From Actomonas aquatica (GTDB lineage: Bacteria > Verrucomicrobiota > Verrucomicrobiia > Opitutales > Opitutaceae), in the NCBI RefSeq assembly GCF_019679435.2, contig NZ_CP139781.1, positions 496,001 through 560,000 of the forward strand: DNA of 64,000 bases, in the 5' to 3' direction. Every line of letters starts with the position of its first letter. Positions within the stretch are counted from its first letter, which is position 1. Shown in pieces: positions 43,589-55,558 of the stretch. The notes beneath the pieces are model-generated. The model did not search any database and was not told where the DNA came from. It saw nothing but the letters and a program-made list of their open reading frames with translations. Both the position numbers and the translations under genes were made by a program.

Positions 43589-45312
43589 GCCCGCTCGATT
43601 TTCGCAACCCCAACAGCCTGTGGAGCTCCGTGCTCGTGGAGACGCTGGTGCGTTGTGGTCTGCGCACCGCGGTGGTTTCGCCGGGGTCACGCTCGACGCC
43701 GCTCACGATGGCGCTCGCGGCGCATCCGGCAGTGGATGCTGTGCCCGTGCTTGATGAGCGTTGCGCCGGTTTTTTCGCGCTCGGCCAGGCCCGCGCCCAA
43801 CATCGTCCAGTGGTGCTGGTCTGCACCAGTGGCAGTGCGGCGGCGCACTATTTGCCGGCGGTCATCGAGGCGCATGAGTCGGGTGTGCCGCTTATCGTGC
43901 TGAGCGCCGATCGTCCGCCGGAGATGCGTGATTGCGCGTCGGGCCAGACCATCGACCAACATAAACTTTTTGGCCGCTACGCCACGTGGTATCATGAACT
44001 GGCCGTGCCGGAGCCGCGGCTCGAACTGCTGCGGTATCTGCGGCAAACGCTGCGCCAGGCGTGGACCCGTGCCAGCGCCGGTGGCGTCGTGCAACTGAAT
44101 GCGCCGTTTCGGGATCCGCTGCCGCCCCTGCCGGATGATGGCGCGACGGCGGCTCTGGCCGAATCGATCGACGACACGTTCTGGGCGCAACCGGAAGCTC
44201 CGGCGCTGCGCCCGGCGGGACTGGTTTTGCATCAGCGCGGCACGCCGAGTCGGGGCGTGATCGTAGCCGGCCCGGCCCAACCGGCCGATCAGGCCGCCTA
44301 CGTGGAGGCGATTGCGAACATCGCGCGTCAGACCGGCTGGCCGATTCTCGCGGATGCGTTGTCACCACTACGGCACTACGCGCCGGACGACGTATGCGTG
44401 GTGTCGGCTTACCACGGCATCCTGCGCAACGAACGCCTCGCCCGCGAACTCACGCCACGCATGGTCATCGCTTTCGAAGCCTGGCCAACGAGCAAGGAGT
44501 TGCGTGCATGGTTGGAGCAGTCGCAGGCCGAGATGCTGATGTTGAGCGAACGCGCGGGCAGTCACGACGCCATGCACGGCAAGACCCGCGAGATCCAGGC
44601 TCCGGCGACGGCGCTGGTGATCGATGGTCGGCCGCCGGTGGATCCGAGTTGGGCCGCGGCGTGGCGCGAAGCGGAGGAGCGGATGCGGGCGGCGTTTGAC
44701 GGCTGGTTTGGCGAAACGCGTGACACCTTGTTTGAAGGCGAAGTGACGTGGCGCGTGGCGCAGGCTTTGCCGGACGGCGCGCAGATGTGCGTCGCCAACA
44801 GCATGCCGGTGCGCGACCTGGAGTATTTTTGGCCGGCGTCGGCGCGCGGGCGACGCGTCTTCTTTAGCCGCGGCGCAAACGGCATCGACGGCACCTTGTC
44901 GACCGCGCTTGGCGTGGCGCATGGCGTGACGGCGCCGACGGTTTTGCTGACTGGTGACCTGGCTTTTCTGCACGACAGCAATGGCCTGCAGATCGCGCAC
45001 GAGTTGAAGGGCAGTCTGACGGTGATCGTCATCAACAACGATGGCGGCGGCATCTTTGGGCACCTGCCAGTAGCGCAATTCGAGCCACCGTTTGAGCGCT
45101 ATTTTTCGACTCCCCCGCAGCTCGATCTGGCGGCGTTGTGTGCGGGTCACCGCGTGGCGCATCGGTTGATCGCCGATGGCGCGGAACTCAGCGCGGCGCT
45201 GAGTGCGTTGCCTGCGGCCGGGATGCAGGTGCTGGAAGTGCGCACGGATCGTCGCGCCGATGTGGCGACACGCAAACGGCTGTTCCGCGAGCTGCCGCGT
45301 CAGCTTGATTGA
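43585..45312 (+). CDS. menD: SEPHCHC synthase, MenD
   Basis: A 575-residue ThDP-dependent enzyme joining isochorismate with 2-oxoglutarate. The N-terminal VSPGSRSTPLTMALAAHP, the VCTSGSAAAHYLPAVIEA pyruvate-oxidase-like block and the C-terminal ThDP motif (LTGDLAFLHDSNGL to VIVINNDGGGIFG) mark MenD. It overlaps menF by 4 bases, ATGA type, giving coupled translation. menB lies about 3.4 kb downstream after three unrelated genes. Confidence 0.95.
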   Translation: MSPLDFRNPNSLWSSVLVETLVRCGLRTAVVSPGSRSTPLTMALAAHPAVDAVPVLDERCAGFFALGQARAQHRPVVLVCTSGSAAAHYLPAVIEAHESGVPLIVLSADRPPEMRDCASGQTIDQHKLFGRYATWYHELAVPEPRLELLRYLRQTLRQAWTRASAGGVVQLNAPFRDPLPPLPDDGATAALAESIDDTFWAQPEAPALRPAGLVLHQRGTPSRGVIVAGPAQPADQAAYVEAIANIARQTGWPILADALSPLRHYAPDDVCVVSAYHGILRNERLARELTPRMVIAFEAWPTSKELRAWLEQSQAEMLMLSERAGSHDAMHGKTREIQAPATALVIDGRPPVDPSWAAAWREAEERMRAAFDGWFGETRDTLFEGEVTWRVAQALPDGAQMCVANSMPVRDLEYFWPASARGRRVFFSRGANGIDGTLSTALGVAHGVTAPTVLLTGDLAFLHDSNGLQIAHELKGSLTVIVINNDGGGIFGHLPVAQFEPPFERYFSTPPQLDLAALCAGHRVAHRLIADGAELSAALSALPAAGMQVLEVRTDRRADVATRKRLFRELPRQLD

Positions 45313-45327
45313 GCGTGATCGCACTGT

Positions 45328-46206
45328 TTAAGGCGCCCAGCGATAGGCGCGCACGACGTCATCTTTCATCAGAGGCAGCACGAGCAGTTGCTGGTCGATA
45401 AGGTAGTCGTGATCGGCGGTGCCGGGCGGGAGCGTCATGAGCAGGGAAGGGTGACCGTCGGACGTGACGTGTTTCACCTCGCCGGTGAGCCAATCGGTGA
45501 CGGTATAGCCACCGCGACCGTCGGGCTCGACGCCATCGATGTGGGCGATGGGCGTGGTGCCGATGCGCTGTAGTTGGCGATCCGCGTAGGCGATGGCGGT
45601 GAGGTGACCGAGTTGCTCAACGCCCTCCGCGTCGCGCCAGGACCAACCGCCGACGAGCAGGCGTTCGGCCTCGGCGCGCAGACCGTTGAGCCCGCCGGTT
45701 TCGCTCATGTCGATCTCGACCCAAGGATCGAGACGCCCCGCCTGCAGTCGGAAGATCGTCGCGGCGGCGTAGCTGAAAACAAACACGTTGCCGTCGGGAT
45801 CGGCGGTGCAGTCGTTGAAGCCGGCTTCGGCACCGTTGGATGGCGTGTGGCGGGCCACAATCGCGCCGGCGTCGGGATCGATTTCGATGAGCCCGAGATC
45901 GTCGCCGACGTAGAGCCGGCCATTGGCCAGGGCGAGTCCCTTGGGGTTTTCGAGGTCGGTGATCCAGTGCAGATCTAGCACTTCGCCGGTGGAACTGAGT
46001 CGACTGATGAAGCCGTCGTGCGGGGTCTGACCTTCGCCCCAGGTGCCCATGTTGGAGGCGTAGAACACCTCGCGTTGGTGGTCGTAGAGGACCGACTCCG
46101 GACCGGCGAGGCCGCTGGTTTCCCAAAGCAGCTCGGGTTCGGTCGCGGTGGTGAGGTGTGCCGACGTGAAGACGCAGGCAAGGAGGGCGGGGGAAAGAAA
46201 GCGCAT
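45328..46206 (-). CDS. Secreted SMP-30/gluconolactonase-like propeller protein
   Basis: A 292-residue product with a signal peptide (MRFLSPALLACVFTSAHL). Blades of a beta-propeller are visible: GPESVLYDHQREVFYASN, DLENPKGLALANGRLYVGDD, GFNDCTADPDGNVFVFSY, IDGVEPDGRGGYTVTDW. This pattern matches SMP-30/strictosidine-synthase-type hydrolases or sugar lactonases, but metal ligands could not be confirmed, so it may be non-enzymatic. Unlike many gluconolactonases it is exported. Confidence 0.75.
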   Translation of the reverse strand: MRFLSPALLACVFTSAHLTTATEPELLWETSGLAGPESVLYDHQREVFYASNMGTWGEGQTPHDGFISRLSSTGEVLDLHWITDLENPKGLALANGRLYVGDDLGLIEIDPDAGAIVARHTPSNGAEAGFNDCTADPDGNVFVFSYAAATIFRLQAGRLDPWVEIDMSETGGLNGLRAEAERLLVGGWSWRDAEGVEQLGHLTAIAYADRQLQRIGTTPIAHIDGVEPDGRGGYTVTDWLTGEVKHVTSDGHPSLLMTLPPGTADHDYLIDQQLLVLPLMKDDVVRAYRWAP

Positions 46207-46233
46207 CGAGGGGGCGGGGCGGAAAGCGACGGA

Positions 46234-46662
46234 TCAGCAGAGGTCCTGCTGAAACGCCACCAGATCGACGCGCTCGCGCCAGTGGGTCGACGCCCAGAAT
46301 GCTTTACCTTCATCATTGGCGGCGTAGACGTGCGCGGTGACGCGGGTGATGCCGTTGCGGCGCAGGCGACCGAGCGCGGTCTCGGCCAGCAGTCGCCCCA
46401 GACCGTGGCGACGATGGGCTGGTGCCACGGCGAGGTGGTAAAGAAAACCGCGGCGGCCGTCGTGGCCGCAGAGCACGGTGCCGGCGAGGGATTCGGATGC
46501 GTCGATGGCGACGAAGCTACAGCCCGGGTTGCGCTGGAGGAACTGGCGGAGTTGATCCGGCTCGTCCGATGATGTCAGGCCGATTCCGGGTGTTGCCCGC
46601 CAGAGGGTCAGGGCGGCATCGATGTCGGCGGAGATGAAGGGGCGAAGCTGCAGCGAATCCAT
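46234..46662 (-). CDS. GNAT-family N-acetyltransferase
   Basis: A 142-residue single-domain acetyltransferase with the acetyl-CoA-binding motif A near 75-92 (YHLAVAPAHRRHGLGRLLAE; the Q/RxxGxG/A loop is RRHGLG), then helices and a C-terminal region (VYAANDEGKAFWASTHWRE) typical of GNAT. The substrate is unknown. It is preceded by kup and followed, 28 bases on, by the propeller gene. Confidence 0.88.
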   Translation of the reverse strand: MDSLQLRPFISADIDAALTLWRATPGIGLTSSDEPDQLRQFLQRNPGCSFVAIDASESLAGTVLCGHDGRRGFLYHLAVAPAHRRHGLGRLLAETALGRLRRNGITRVTAHVYAANDEGKAFWASTHWRERVDLVAFQQDLC

Positions 46663-46704
46663 GTAGCGGATACGGCTGCACGCCCCTTGCGCGCAAGGGG
46701 TTTG

Positions 46705-48615
46705 CTACAACTGCACCGGCAGGCCGATCTCGATGATCTGGGTGGGCAGGATTTGGTAATAGTCCTTCACTGGGCGGGCGTTGCGGCTGAGGAAGGCGTA
46801 GAGTGCCTTTTGCCATTCGAACATGCGGGCGGTGCCGCCGCCGATGATCATCTCGCGATTGAAGTAGAAGGTCGTGCTCTGCGTGTTCACGTCGACGCCC
46901 TGCGCGCGGATGCGTTCGCACATGTTGGCGACGTTGGGCGACTCCATGTAGCCGTAGCGCCCGATGGCGCGCCAGACGCCGTTGCCGCGGCTCTCGAGGG
47001 TCATGCGATCCTCGTCGTCCACGGTGGGAACCTCCTCGGTGACAATGGTGAGCAGCACGACCGTTTCCTGCAGGCACTTGTTGGCCTTGAGGTGATGGAG
47101 CAAGGCGAGCGGGGTGCCGCGCGGGGTGCCGACCATAAACACGGCGCTGCCGGGCACGCGCACGATGTGGCTGCTCTTGGCAATGTCGCCGAGTTCGATG
47201 CCGCCGATGGCCTCGCCGTAAACCTTTTCCTGAATTTCGAGGCGCCCCATTTTCCAGGTCACCATCACGGCGAGCAGCGACAGTCCGATCGCGATGGGCA
47301 GCCAGCCGCCGTCGAAGAACTTGGGCAGGTTGGCGAAGAAAAACCCGAGGTCGACCGCCCAGAACCCGAGGCACATCAGGGCGGCCGGCAATGCGCTCCA
47401 TTTCCAGCTGCGAGTGGCGACAAAGAAGAGGGCAAAGGTCGTGACGGCCATGGTGCCGGTCACCGCGATGCCGTAAGCGGCGGCGAGGGCCGAGGAGGAA
47501 CGGAACAGCAACACGGTCGTGATGGCGCCGGCGGCGAGGCCAAAGTTGGCCAAGGGCACGTAGATCTGGCCGCGTTGTTCGGCATTGGTGTGCAGGACCT
47601 TCAGACGCGGGAAGAAGCCGAGCTGCATGGCCTGACGAATGAGCGAGAAGGTGCCGGAAATGAGCGCCTGACTGGCGATGACCGCAGCCACCAGCGAGAG
47701 CAGGAGCAGGGCGCCGCGCAAGACGCCTTCGGGGGCGAGAGCGAGGAAGGGGTTGTGGGTCTCCGTCGGGTGGGCGATCACGTAGGCGCCCTGGCCGAAG
47801 TAGTTGAGGGTGAGCCCGGGAAGCACGAGGCCATACCAGGCCTTGAGGATGGCGGAGCGGCCAAAGTGACCCATGTCGGCGTAAAGCGCTTCCACACCGG
47901 TGATGGCCAGCACGACGGAACCGAGAATCTTGGTCACCGATTCCGGATGCGTGCGCAACAGGTCGAACGCGTGCATCGGGTTGAGCGAACCGAGCACCTC
48001 CGGCGCATCGAATAGGCGGACCAAACCGAGGATGCCCAGCGTGGAAAACCACACCAACATGACCGGGCCAAAGACAGCGCCGATGGTGTGCGTGCCGCGT
48101 TGCTGGACCCAAAATAGGGCGATCAAAATCGCGATACAGATGGGTATCACGTAATCGCCGGCGGCAGGTAAAATGACTTTGAGGCCCTCGGTGGCGCTGA
48201 GCACCGAGATGGCCGGCGTGATGACACCTTCGCCGCAAATCATGGCGGCACCGATCAGGACCACAAAAATGCCGGGCGTGACAAAACGTTTGGCTTTGGG
48301 CGTGCGGTCCATGCCGCTGAGGGCGAGCAGGGCGAAGATACCGCCTTCGCCGCGGTTGTCGGCGCGCATGACCACGGTGGCGTATTTGAGGCTCACTACG
48401 ATGAGCAGCGACCAGAAGATCAGCGAAAGCACCCCGTAAACCCCGGCGGCGCGATCTGCGGCCGGGAGGTGTTCGATCGACTCGCGCAACGCGTAGAGCG
48501 GACTGGTGCCAATGTCGCCGAAGACGACTCCGAGGGCCCCGATGGCCAGACTGTTACGAAGCCCGGAACCGGCGGCGGTTTGCGAGTGAGCAGAACTCAT
48601 GGGACTGCGCATCAA
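46705..48615 (-). CDS. kup: KUP-family potassium transporter
   Basis: A 636-residue membrane protein. The first helix carries the KUP signature [23 protein letters not shown], followed by about eleven more hydrophobic helices up to residue 430 and a cytoplasmic C-terminal region (about 450-636). Recognisable are [15 protein letters not shown] and the [11 protein letters not shown] segment. It is likely a proton-coupled K+ importer at the inner membrane. An upstream ATG (48615) and a second at 48600 are both possible. It is divergent from menB. Confidence 0.94.
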   Translation of the reverse strand: MMRSPMSSAHSQTAAGSGLRNSLAIGALGVVFGDIGTSPLYALRESIEHLPAADRAAGVYGVLSLIFWSLLIVVSLKYATVVMRADNRGEGGIFALLALSGMDRTPKAKRFVTPGIFVVLIGAAMICGEGVITPAISVLSATEGLKVILPAAGDYVIPICIAILIALFWVQQRGTHTIGAVFGPVMLVWFSTLGILGLVRLFDAPEVLGSLNPMHAFDLLRTHPESVTKILGSVVLAITGVEALYADMGHFGRSAILKAWYGLVLPGLTLNYFGQGAYVIAHPTETHNPFLALAPEGVLRGALLLLSLVAAVIASQALISGTFSLIRQAMQLGFFPRLKVLHTNAEQRGQIYVPLANFGLAAGAITTVLLFRSSSALAAAYGIAVTGTMAVTTFALFFVATRSWKWSALPAALMCLGFWAVDLGFFFANLPKFFDGGWLPIAIGLSLLAVMVTWKMGRLEIQEKVYGEAIGGIELGDIAKSSHIVRVPGSAVFMVGTPRGTPLALLHHLKANKCLQETVVLLTIVTEEVPTVDDEDRMTLESRGNGVWRAIGRYGYMESPNVANMCERIRAQGVDVNTQSTTFYFNREMIIGGGTARMFEWQKALYAFLSRNARPVKDYYQILPTQIIEIGLPVQL

Positions 48616-48716
48616 TGGAGGAGGAGTCCGCCGCCTCCAAGAGGATTCTTAATGTTCTGTCCATGGGGCGCATGGCGCCGGTTGACGAGTGGCGCGCGGA
48701 GCGCACTATATTTGGC

Positions 48717-49553
48717 ATGAGTCTCCCCAAGTGGCAGGTCGTCAAAGACTACAACGACATCCTCTATCACAAGGCCGATGGTATCGCCAAGATCACCATC
48801 AACCGTCCGGAAAAGCGGAATGCATTTCGCCCGGAGACGGTCTTTGAGCTGCACGAGGCGTTGATCGATGCCCGCGAGGATACCTCGGTGGGCGTGGTCC
48901 TGCTGACCGGTGCCGGACCGCACACCGATGGCAAATACGCCTTCTGCGCGGGCGGCGATCAAAGCGTGCGCGGTCACGCCGGCTACGTGGGGGCAGACGG
49001 TATTCCGCGGCTCAACATCCTCGATGTGCAGAAGCTCATCCGCTCCATGCCGAAGGTCGTGATCGCGCTCGTGGCGGGTTACGCCATCGGCGGTGGTCAC
49101 GTGCTGCATCTCGTGTGCGACCTGAGCATCGCGGCCGACAACGCCATCTGCGGTCAGGTCGGACCCAAGATGGGCAGTTTCGACGGCGGCTTCGGCAGCA
49201 GCTACCTCGCACGCATCGTGGGCCAAAAGAAGGCCCGTGAAATCTGGTATCTGTGTCGTCAATACAACGCGGCCGAGGCGCTTGAAATGGGTCTGGTCAA
49301 CACGGTCGTGCCGATCGATCAGCTCGAGGCGGAGGGCGTGAAGTGGGCCAACGAGATCCTCAACCACAGCCCGCTGGCCATCCGTTGCCTCAAGGCCGCG
49401 TTCAACGCCGATGTGGACGGCCAGTCCGGATTGCAGGAGCTCGCCGGCAACGCCACGCTGCTTTATTACATGAGCGAGGAGGCGAAAGAGTTTCACTCGG
49501 CCCAGCGCGAGAAACGTAAACCCGACGCGCGCAAGTTCCCGTGGTTGCCCTGA
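48717..49553 (+). CDS. menB: 1,4-dihydroxy-2-naphthoyl-CoA synthase
   Basis: A 278-residue crotonase-family enzyme cyclising o-succinylbenzoyl-CoA to DHNA-CoA. Landmarks are [73 protein letters not shown] and [23 protein letters not shown], diagnostic for MenB rather than other enoyl-CoA hydratases. The start is ATG 48717 ([12 protein letters not shown]); a longer in-frame start at 48615 would overlap kup. Together with menF and menD it supports a menaquinone pathway. Confidence 0.96.
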   Translation: MSLPKWQVVKDYNDILYHKADGIAKITINRPEKRNAFRPETVFELHEALIDAREDTSVGVVLLTGAGPHTDGKYAFCAGGDQSVRGHAGYVGADGIPRLNILDVQKLIRSMPKVVIALVAGYAIGGGHVLHLVCDLSIAADNAICGQVGPKMGSFDGGFGSSYLARIVGQKKAREIWYLCRQYNAAEALEMGLVNTVVPIDQLEAEGVKWANEILNHSPLAIRCLKAAFNADVDGQSGLQELAGNATLLYYMSEEAKEFHSAQREKRKPDARKFPWLP

Positions 49554-49613
49554 GCGCCCGCACCTCACCCGCCTCTCGATTCTCCGATTCGTCCACCCTC
49601 GTCCCATTTTCCC

Positions 49614-50060
49614 ATGCCCGTTTACGAAACCCTCCGTTCCGACATCATCGCCGCCATGAAGGCCCGCGACTCGGCCAAAGCCACCGCGCTGCGCACCGCT
49701 GACGCCGCCATCCAGCGCGCCGCGATGGACACAAATGCTGAAATCGACGACGCGCTCACGGTCGCGACGCTGCGCAAAGCGGTGAAGAACCTCAGCGATG
49801 CCAACTCGGATTTCGCCAAGGCCGGCCGCACCGACCTCGTTGAGCAGAACGAAAAGGAGATCGCGATTCTCGAGGTTTACCTGCCGAGCCAAATCACCGG
49901 CGCCAAGCTGGAGGCTATTGTCGACGCGGCCCTCGCCAGCACCGGCGCGTCCTCCCGGGCACAGATGGGTCAGGTGATGGGCGTGCTGAAGAAGCATGAG
50001 CAAGCGGACCTGATCGACTTCGGCGCCGCCAGCAAGATGGTGCAGGGCAAGCTCGCCTAG
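49614..50060 (+). CDS. GatB/YqeY-domain protein
   Basis: A 148-residue protein of the YqeY family, resembling the GatB C-terminal domain. The typical helical arrangement is seen (LRSDIIAAMKARDSAKATALRTADAAIQ, EQNEKEIAILEVYLPSQITGAKLEAIVDAAL, GQVMGVLKKH). Its function is not settled; a tRNA-related role is suspected from the GatB relation. It follows menB by 60 bases. Confidence 0.92.
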   Translation: MPVYETLRSDIIAAMKARDSAKATALRTADAAIQRAAMDTNAEIDDALTVATLRKAVKNLSDANSDFAKAGRTDLVEQNEKEIAILEVYLPSQITGAKLEAIVDAALASTGASSRAQMGQVMGVLKKHEQADLIDFGAASKMVQGKLA

Positions 50061-50441
50061 AGCTTGTCCGACCGGGGAGGGAAAGCAGGACCGCGTTGAA
50101 TCCGAGCGCGGTGGCGCATGAGTTTGGTGAATTTGGCTAGGATATTGTCCCTACTACGCGATGGGGGCAGGGCCTTATTTTGCAAATGGTCGGCTAAAGC
50201 TGGGGGCCAAGTCACACGATAGAGAGGCCACCTCGACTCACTGACCTATCACTTTTCAGCGGATCTGGCCGTCCGATGAAGACTTTCCTCATGCGATGCA
50301 TCCTGCTTCTCAGCGTCTCCAGTTCTGCCAGATCCCTTCGACCTCATTCGGTCGGGGCGATCAATGGGTAAGCACGCCCGTCCACCGCCTTGGTGAGGGG
50401 GTAGGCTGTTCCCAGAAGTGGGCGGACGCACCGGAATCGCC
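50061..50441. other. 381-base gap without a gene
   Basis: The longest gap in the window. It holds an inverted repeat (accgcg...cgcggt, near 50090-50115) just after the YqeY gene that may fold into a small hairpin. A short AT-richer stretch (50140-50190) could contain the promoter of the next gene. I see no tRNA, no coding frame with a start and no repeat unit. Confidence 0.5.
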
Positions 50442-51539
50442 ATGAAACTCTGGCCCCGCCGTTCTCGTTCCCAGTCGGTCACCACGCCCTCGACCGTCGC
50501 AGCCGAGCGTCCGCGACCCAAGCGCCGGCAACGCCTCTGCATTTTGTCTCCCAGCCGCAGTGTGATCTATTCGCTGGAGCTGGTAGCCAAGGTCCACTGC
50601 GTGCCGCGCACCGTGTATGAGTCGGCCGAACTGATCGAGATTCTCGGGGCCGATCGCGTGTTGGAGGATTGCGCGTTGCTCATCGTCGATTTGCAGGGCG
50701 CGCAACGGGATCGGAACCGCACCTTTCTCCGTAAGCTGGTGCACCGGCCGCAGGGATTGGAAGGCCTGAAGGTGGTGGTGCTCACCACCGGGGCGCTCGG
50801 TTACAGCTACCCGGGGGTCCAGGAGGTGCGCCTCACGACGAGGAGCCATCAGCTCAATGTGGCGGCGTTTGAACAGATTCTCGCCCCGCTGCGCCATCCC
50901 GAGGCGCGCAGCGAGATAATACCGGCTTACCGCTTGCTGTTGCAGCAGGCCGCGGAAGAGGAGGAGGTGGAGATCACGGGGCGCCACCATTTTGGACGCA
51001 AACTGGCGTTGCTGGATGCGGACCCACTCTTTGATGAAGCCGTGAAGCATGTCTGCCTGCGCTTGGGGCTTACCTTGCAGTGTTTCGCGAGTCCGCGGGA
51101 TTTGTTGCAGGCGATCCTGCATGAGGGGGGCTACCTCTTCGCGGTCATCGATCAGGCGCACGGGTATTCCGCGTCCGGCGACGTGGATCCATCGCTGATC
51201 TTGCAGGCGGTTTCCGCCGTGAACGCGGCCAACACGACCGGGGGCGATCTCGAGGCTGATTCCCCCCTGCAGGACATCGCCAACCTGATGCACTGCGCCC
51301 CCACCAAACTGAGGGAGCGTTTCGGCGCGCTGACGTTTTTTTCGATTTACGACCAAATGACGCGCATCCTGCCGCCGCTACCGGGCGTGCGGGAAATCGA
51401 CCGCATGTGTCCGGCCAACCCGCTCCTCGTAAATCTGGCGGACCTTTCTCAAAAGCTTGGCGCCGAGGTGACGCTTGATCTGGCCTCCGCCCGCGGCTCC
51501 TCCGCCGCGGGCGGCAAGCGGTCGCGCGCTGTCGGTTGA
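50442..51539 (+). CDS. Protein with two receiver-like halves
   Basis: A 365-residue cytoplasmic protein. Residues about 30-150 (RLCILSPSRSVIYSLELVAK to LLIVDLQGA, VVLTT) and 185-290 (KLALLDADPLFDEAVKH to LFAVIDQ) each follow the receiver-domain pattern of alternating strands and helices. Phospho-acceptor-like Asp appears in ALLIVDLQ and FAVIDQ. The first copy lacks the acidic pair (LSPSRS); the second retains LLDADP. The C-terminal 75 residues are uncharacterised. No output domain or adjacent kinase is found. The start is ATG 50442; a GTG at 50418 is less likely. Confidence 0.62.
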   Translation: MKLWPRRSRSQSVTTPSTVAAERPRPKRRQRLCILSPSRSVIYSLELVAKVHCVPRTVYESAELIEILGADRVLEDCALLIVDLQGAQRDRNRTFLRKLVHRPQGLEGLKVVVLTTGALGYSYPGVQEVRLTTRSHQLNVAAFEQILAPLRHPEARSEIIPAYRLLLQQAAEEEEVEITGRHHFGRKLALLDADPLFDEAVKHVCLRLGLTLQCFASPRDLLQAILHEGGYLFAVIDQAHGYSASGDVDPSLILQAVSAVNAANTTGGDLEADSPLQDIANLMHCAPTKLRERFGALTFFSIYDQMTRILPPLPGVREIDRMCPANPLLVNLADLSQKLGAEVTLDLASARGSSAAGGKRSRAVG

Positions 51540-51585
51540 GCGCCGAGCGCTACCTTGAGCAGCGGTTTAAACCCGGGCACAAAAT

Positions 51586-51612
51586 AGCCGGGACACGCGA
51601 AGTGCCCCGGCT
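51586..51612 (-). terminator. Intrinsic terminator for the small minus-strand ORF pair
   Basis: On the minus strand agccggggcac and cgtgtcccggct pair over 11 bases (with one G-U) around a ttcgc loop, followed by atttt. It lies 42 bases beyond the stop of the 64-residue ORF, the right place to end that transcript. On the plus strand the same pairing carries an A-C mismatch and no T-run. Confidence 0.7.
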
Positions 51613-51653
51613 TGCTAGGGTGTGGTGGCTAAACGAAAGGGGAAGGGGGCGAC

Positions 51654-51848
51654 TCAGGCGGCCGGGCGCGTCGGGCGGTTCAGCACGTAGATATCGGCGA
51701 CCGATTCTTCGGTCAGCGCTTTGACGCGATTGCGGTTGTGGAAGACGGCCGGGCGCTTGGGGGCGTCGAGTTGAAACGGCACGACGGGATTTTCCTGGAT
51801 CCAGCGGTTGAATTTGGTGCGAGGATTGTTTTTCGAAAGGATCATCAT
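51654..51848 (-). CDS. Small protein of unknown function (64 residues)
   Basis: The product starts MMILSKNNPRTKFNRWIQ and ends VLNRPTRPAA; it is basic with an AVFHNRNRVKALTEESV helix. The start overlaps the stop of the 70-residue ORF by 4 bases (51845-51848), the classical coupling signature, and a terminator follows downstream. These context signals support a real gene despite its length. No family is recognised. Confidence 0.55.
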   Translation of the reverse strand: MMILSKNNPRTKFNRWIQENPVVPFQLDAPKRPAVFHNRNRVKALTEESVADIYVLNRPTRPAA

Positions 51849-52057
51849 GGCTGGGCGGGTGTTGAGGCAGGGCGTTTACGGGAGGAGGTCCGAACGGCCA
51901 TGGCCACCCACTGGCTATGAAACTCCCGCGTAGTGATTTTCCCCCGGCGCCATTCCTCGGTCAGGGATTGGCGGTCCTGATTCAGGGGGGCGGAATCTTT
52001 CACGGTGCATTTCATGACGAATTGGAGCGGTGACTCTGGCGTCTTCTTCCATGTCAT
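51845..52057 (-). CDS. Small protein of unknown function (70 residues)
   Basis: ATG at 52057, product MTWKKTPESPLQFV to RPASTPAQP. A central LTEEWRRGKITTREFHSQWVAM helix resembles short charged C-terminal domains. The frame stays open further upstream, but there it lies antisense to gdhA and has no other supporting start. A GA-rich segment (gtgaaagaccg) precedes the ATG as a weak ribosome site. It is coupled to the 64-residue ORF by a 4-base overlap. Confidence 0.5.
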   Translation of the reverse strand: MTWKKTPESPLQFVMKCTVKDSAPLNQDRQSLTEEWRRGKITTREFHSQWVAMAVRTSSRKRPASTPAQP

Positions 52058-52162
52058 CGGTCTTTCACCGGGATTATTTAGGCCAAAAAGTGCGCAATGA
52101 GGCGGGACGCCGGGCACCAAACCGGGATTGCCCGGGGGCGGGGAGCGCGTCATAACCGGGGC

Positions 52163-52432
52163 ATGCCACGTTGGTTGATCAGAATGTTGCGGATGGGATG
52201 CATCGGGGTCGGCGCGACCCTGCTGATGAGTGCGGTGGTCAACTTCATCGCTATTGAGCAACTCTTCGACGAAACGGTGGAACGGGAGCTGGGCATGACG
52301 GCGGCTGACATGCGGGGGCTCTACTACGTGCTGGGCGGATTCGGGTTGGGTTTTGTGTTGCTGGGGGCCTTCTGTCCGCTGCCCAAACCGGTTGCCCGCA
52401 AACCGCTGCCGCCGCCGTTGCCGCGTCGCTAA
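52163..52432 (+). CDS. Small membrane protein, two predicted helices
   Basis: An 89-residue product from ATG 52163 (MPRWLIRMLRMGC). Two hydrophobic helices (about 11-29, GVGATLLMSAVVNFIAI, and 55-70, YVLGGFGLGFVLLGAF) flank a short polar loop, and a proline-rich positively charged tail (PKPVARKPLPPPLPRR) ends the chain. It lies 42 bases before gdhA on the same strand. I recognise no family. Confidence 0.65.
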   Translation: MPRWLIRMLRMGCIGVGATLLMSAVVNFIAIEQLFDETVERELGMTAADMRGLYYVLGGFGLGFVLLGAFCPLPKPVARKPLPPPLPRR

Positions 52433-55136
<2,704 letters not shown>

Positions 55137-55168
55137 GCGCGAAGGTGCCGTGGCGGTGGATGTAGCGA

Positions 55169-55558
55169 TTAACGCGCCGGTTGCGAATTTTCTTCGAGCC
55201 ATTGCGCGTAGCCGGCCTCGTCGAGTTCGCCGGCGGCGAGCGCGAGGGTTTTGAGCACGGCGTCGACCTCGGACCCGTGGAAGTGGCGGCCGTTACGCTC
55301 CAGGAAAGCGACGCCGATCATGAAGCCGGTCCGCTTGTTGCCGTCGACGAACGGGTGGTTCTTTACCACACCGACGGTGTAGGCGGCCGCCAATATGACC
55401 ATCGAGTGCTCGCCGTAGAGGAAACGATTCCGCGCTTTCACCAGAGCGGATTCGAGCATCGTCTCGTCCCGCACACCATTAGCACCGCCGTAGTCGGCCA
55501 ACATGAGCCGATGCAGCGCCAAACTCTCCGCGCGTGAAAACCAGTAGGGCTCCTTCAC
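55169..55558 (-). CDS. Fic/Doc-family toxin
   Basis: A 129-residue Fic-domain protein of the death-on-curing (Doc) subgroup, with the Fic motif HPFVDGNKRTG at 68-78. It matches HPFxxGNxR closely, so the active His68, Asp72 and Gly/Asn positions are intact. Doc proteins phosphorylate or AMPylate targets such as EF-Tu; the target here is unknown. It overlaps the antitoxin gene by 4 bases and is the distal gene of the pair. Confidence 0.9.
   Translation of the reverse strand: MKEPYWFSRAESLALHRLMLADYGGANGVRDETMLESALVKARNRFLYGEHSMVILAAAYTVGVVKNHPFVDGNKRTGFMIGVAFLERNGRHFHGSEVDAVLKTLALAAGELDEAGYAQWLEENSQPAR

Noticed and set aside
45470-45477. tgtttcac resembling a parS half-site
   Set aside because: The parS consensus is a 16-base palindrome; only one half is present, within a coding sequence, and no full site was found near parB.
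46517-48238. A 573-residue minus-strand open frame over kup
   Set aside because: Arginine/histidine-rich frame-shifted reading of kup and GNAT; kup itself has clear motifs.
50061-50441. Possible RNA gene in the longest gap
   Set aside because: No TTCGA-type T-arm, cloverleaf or conserved RNA motif was visible; only one weak hairpin.
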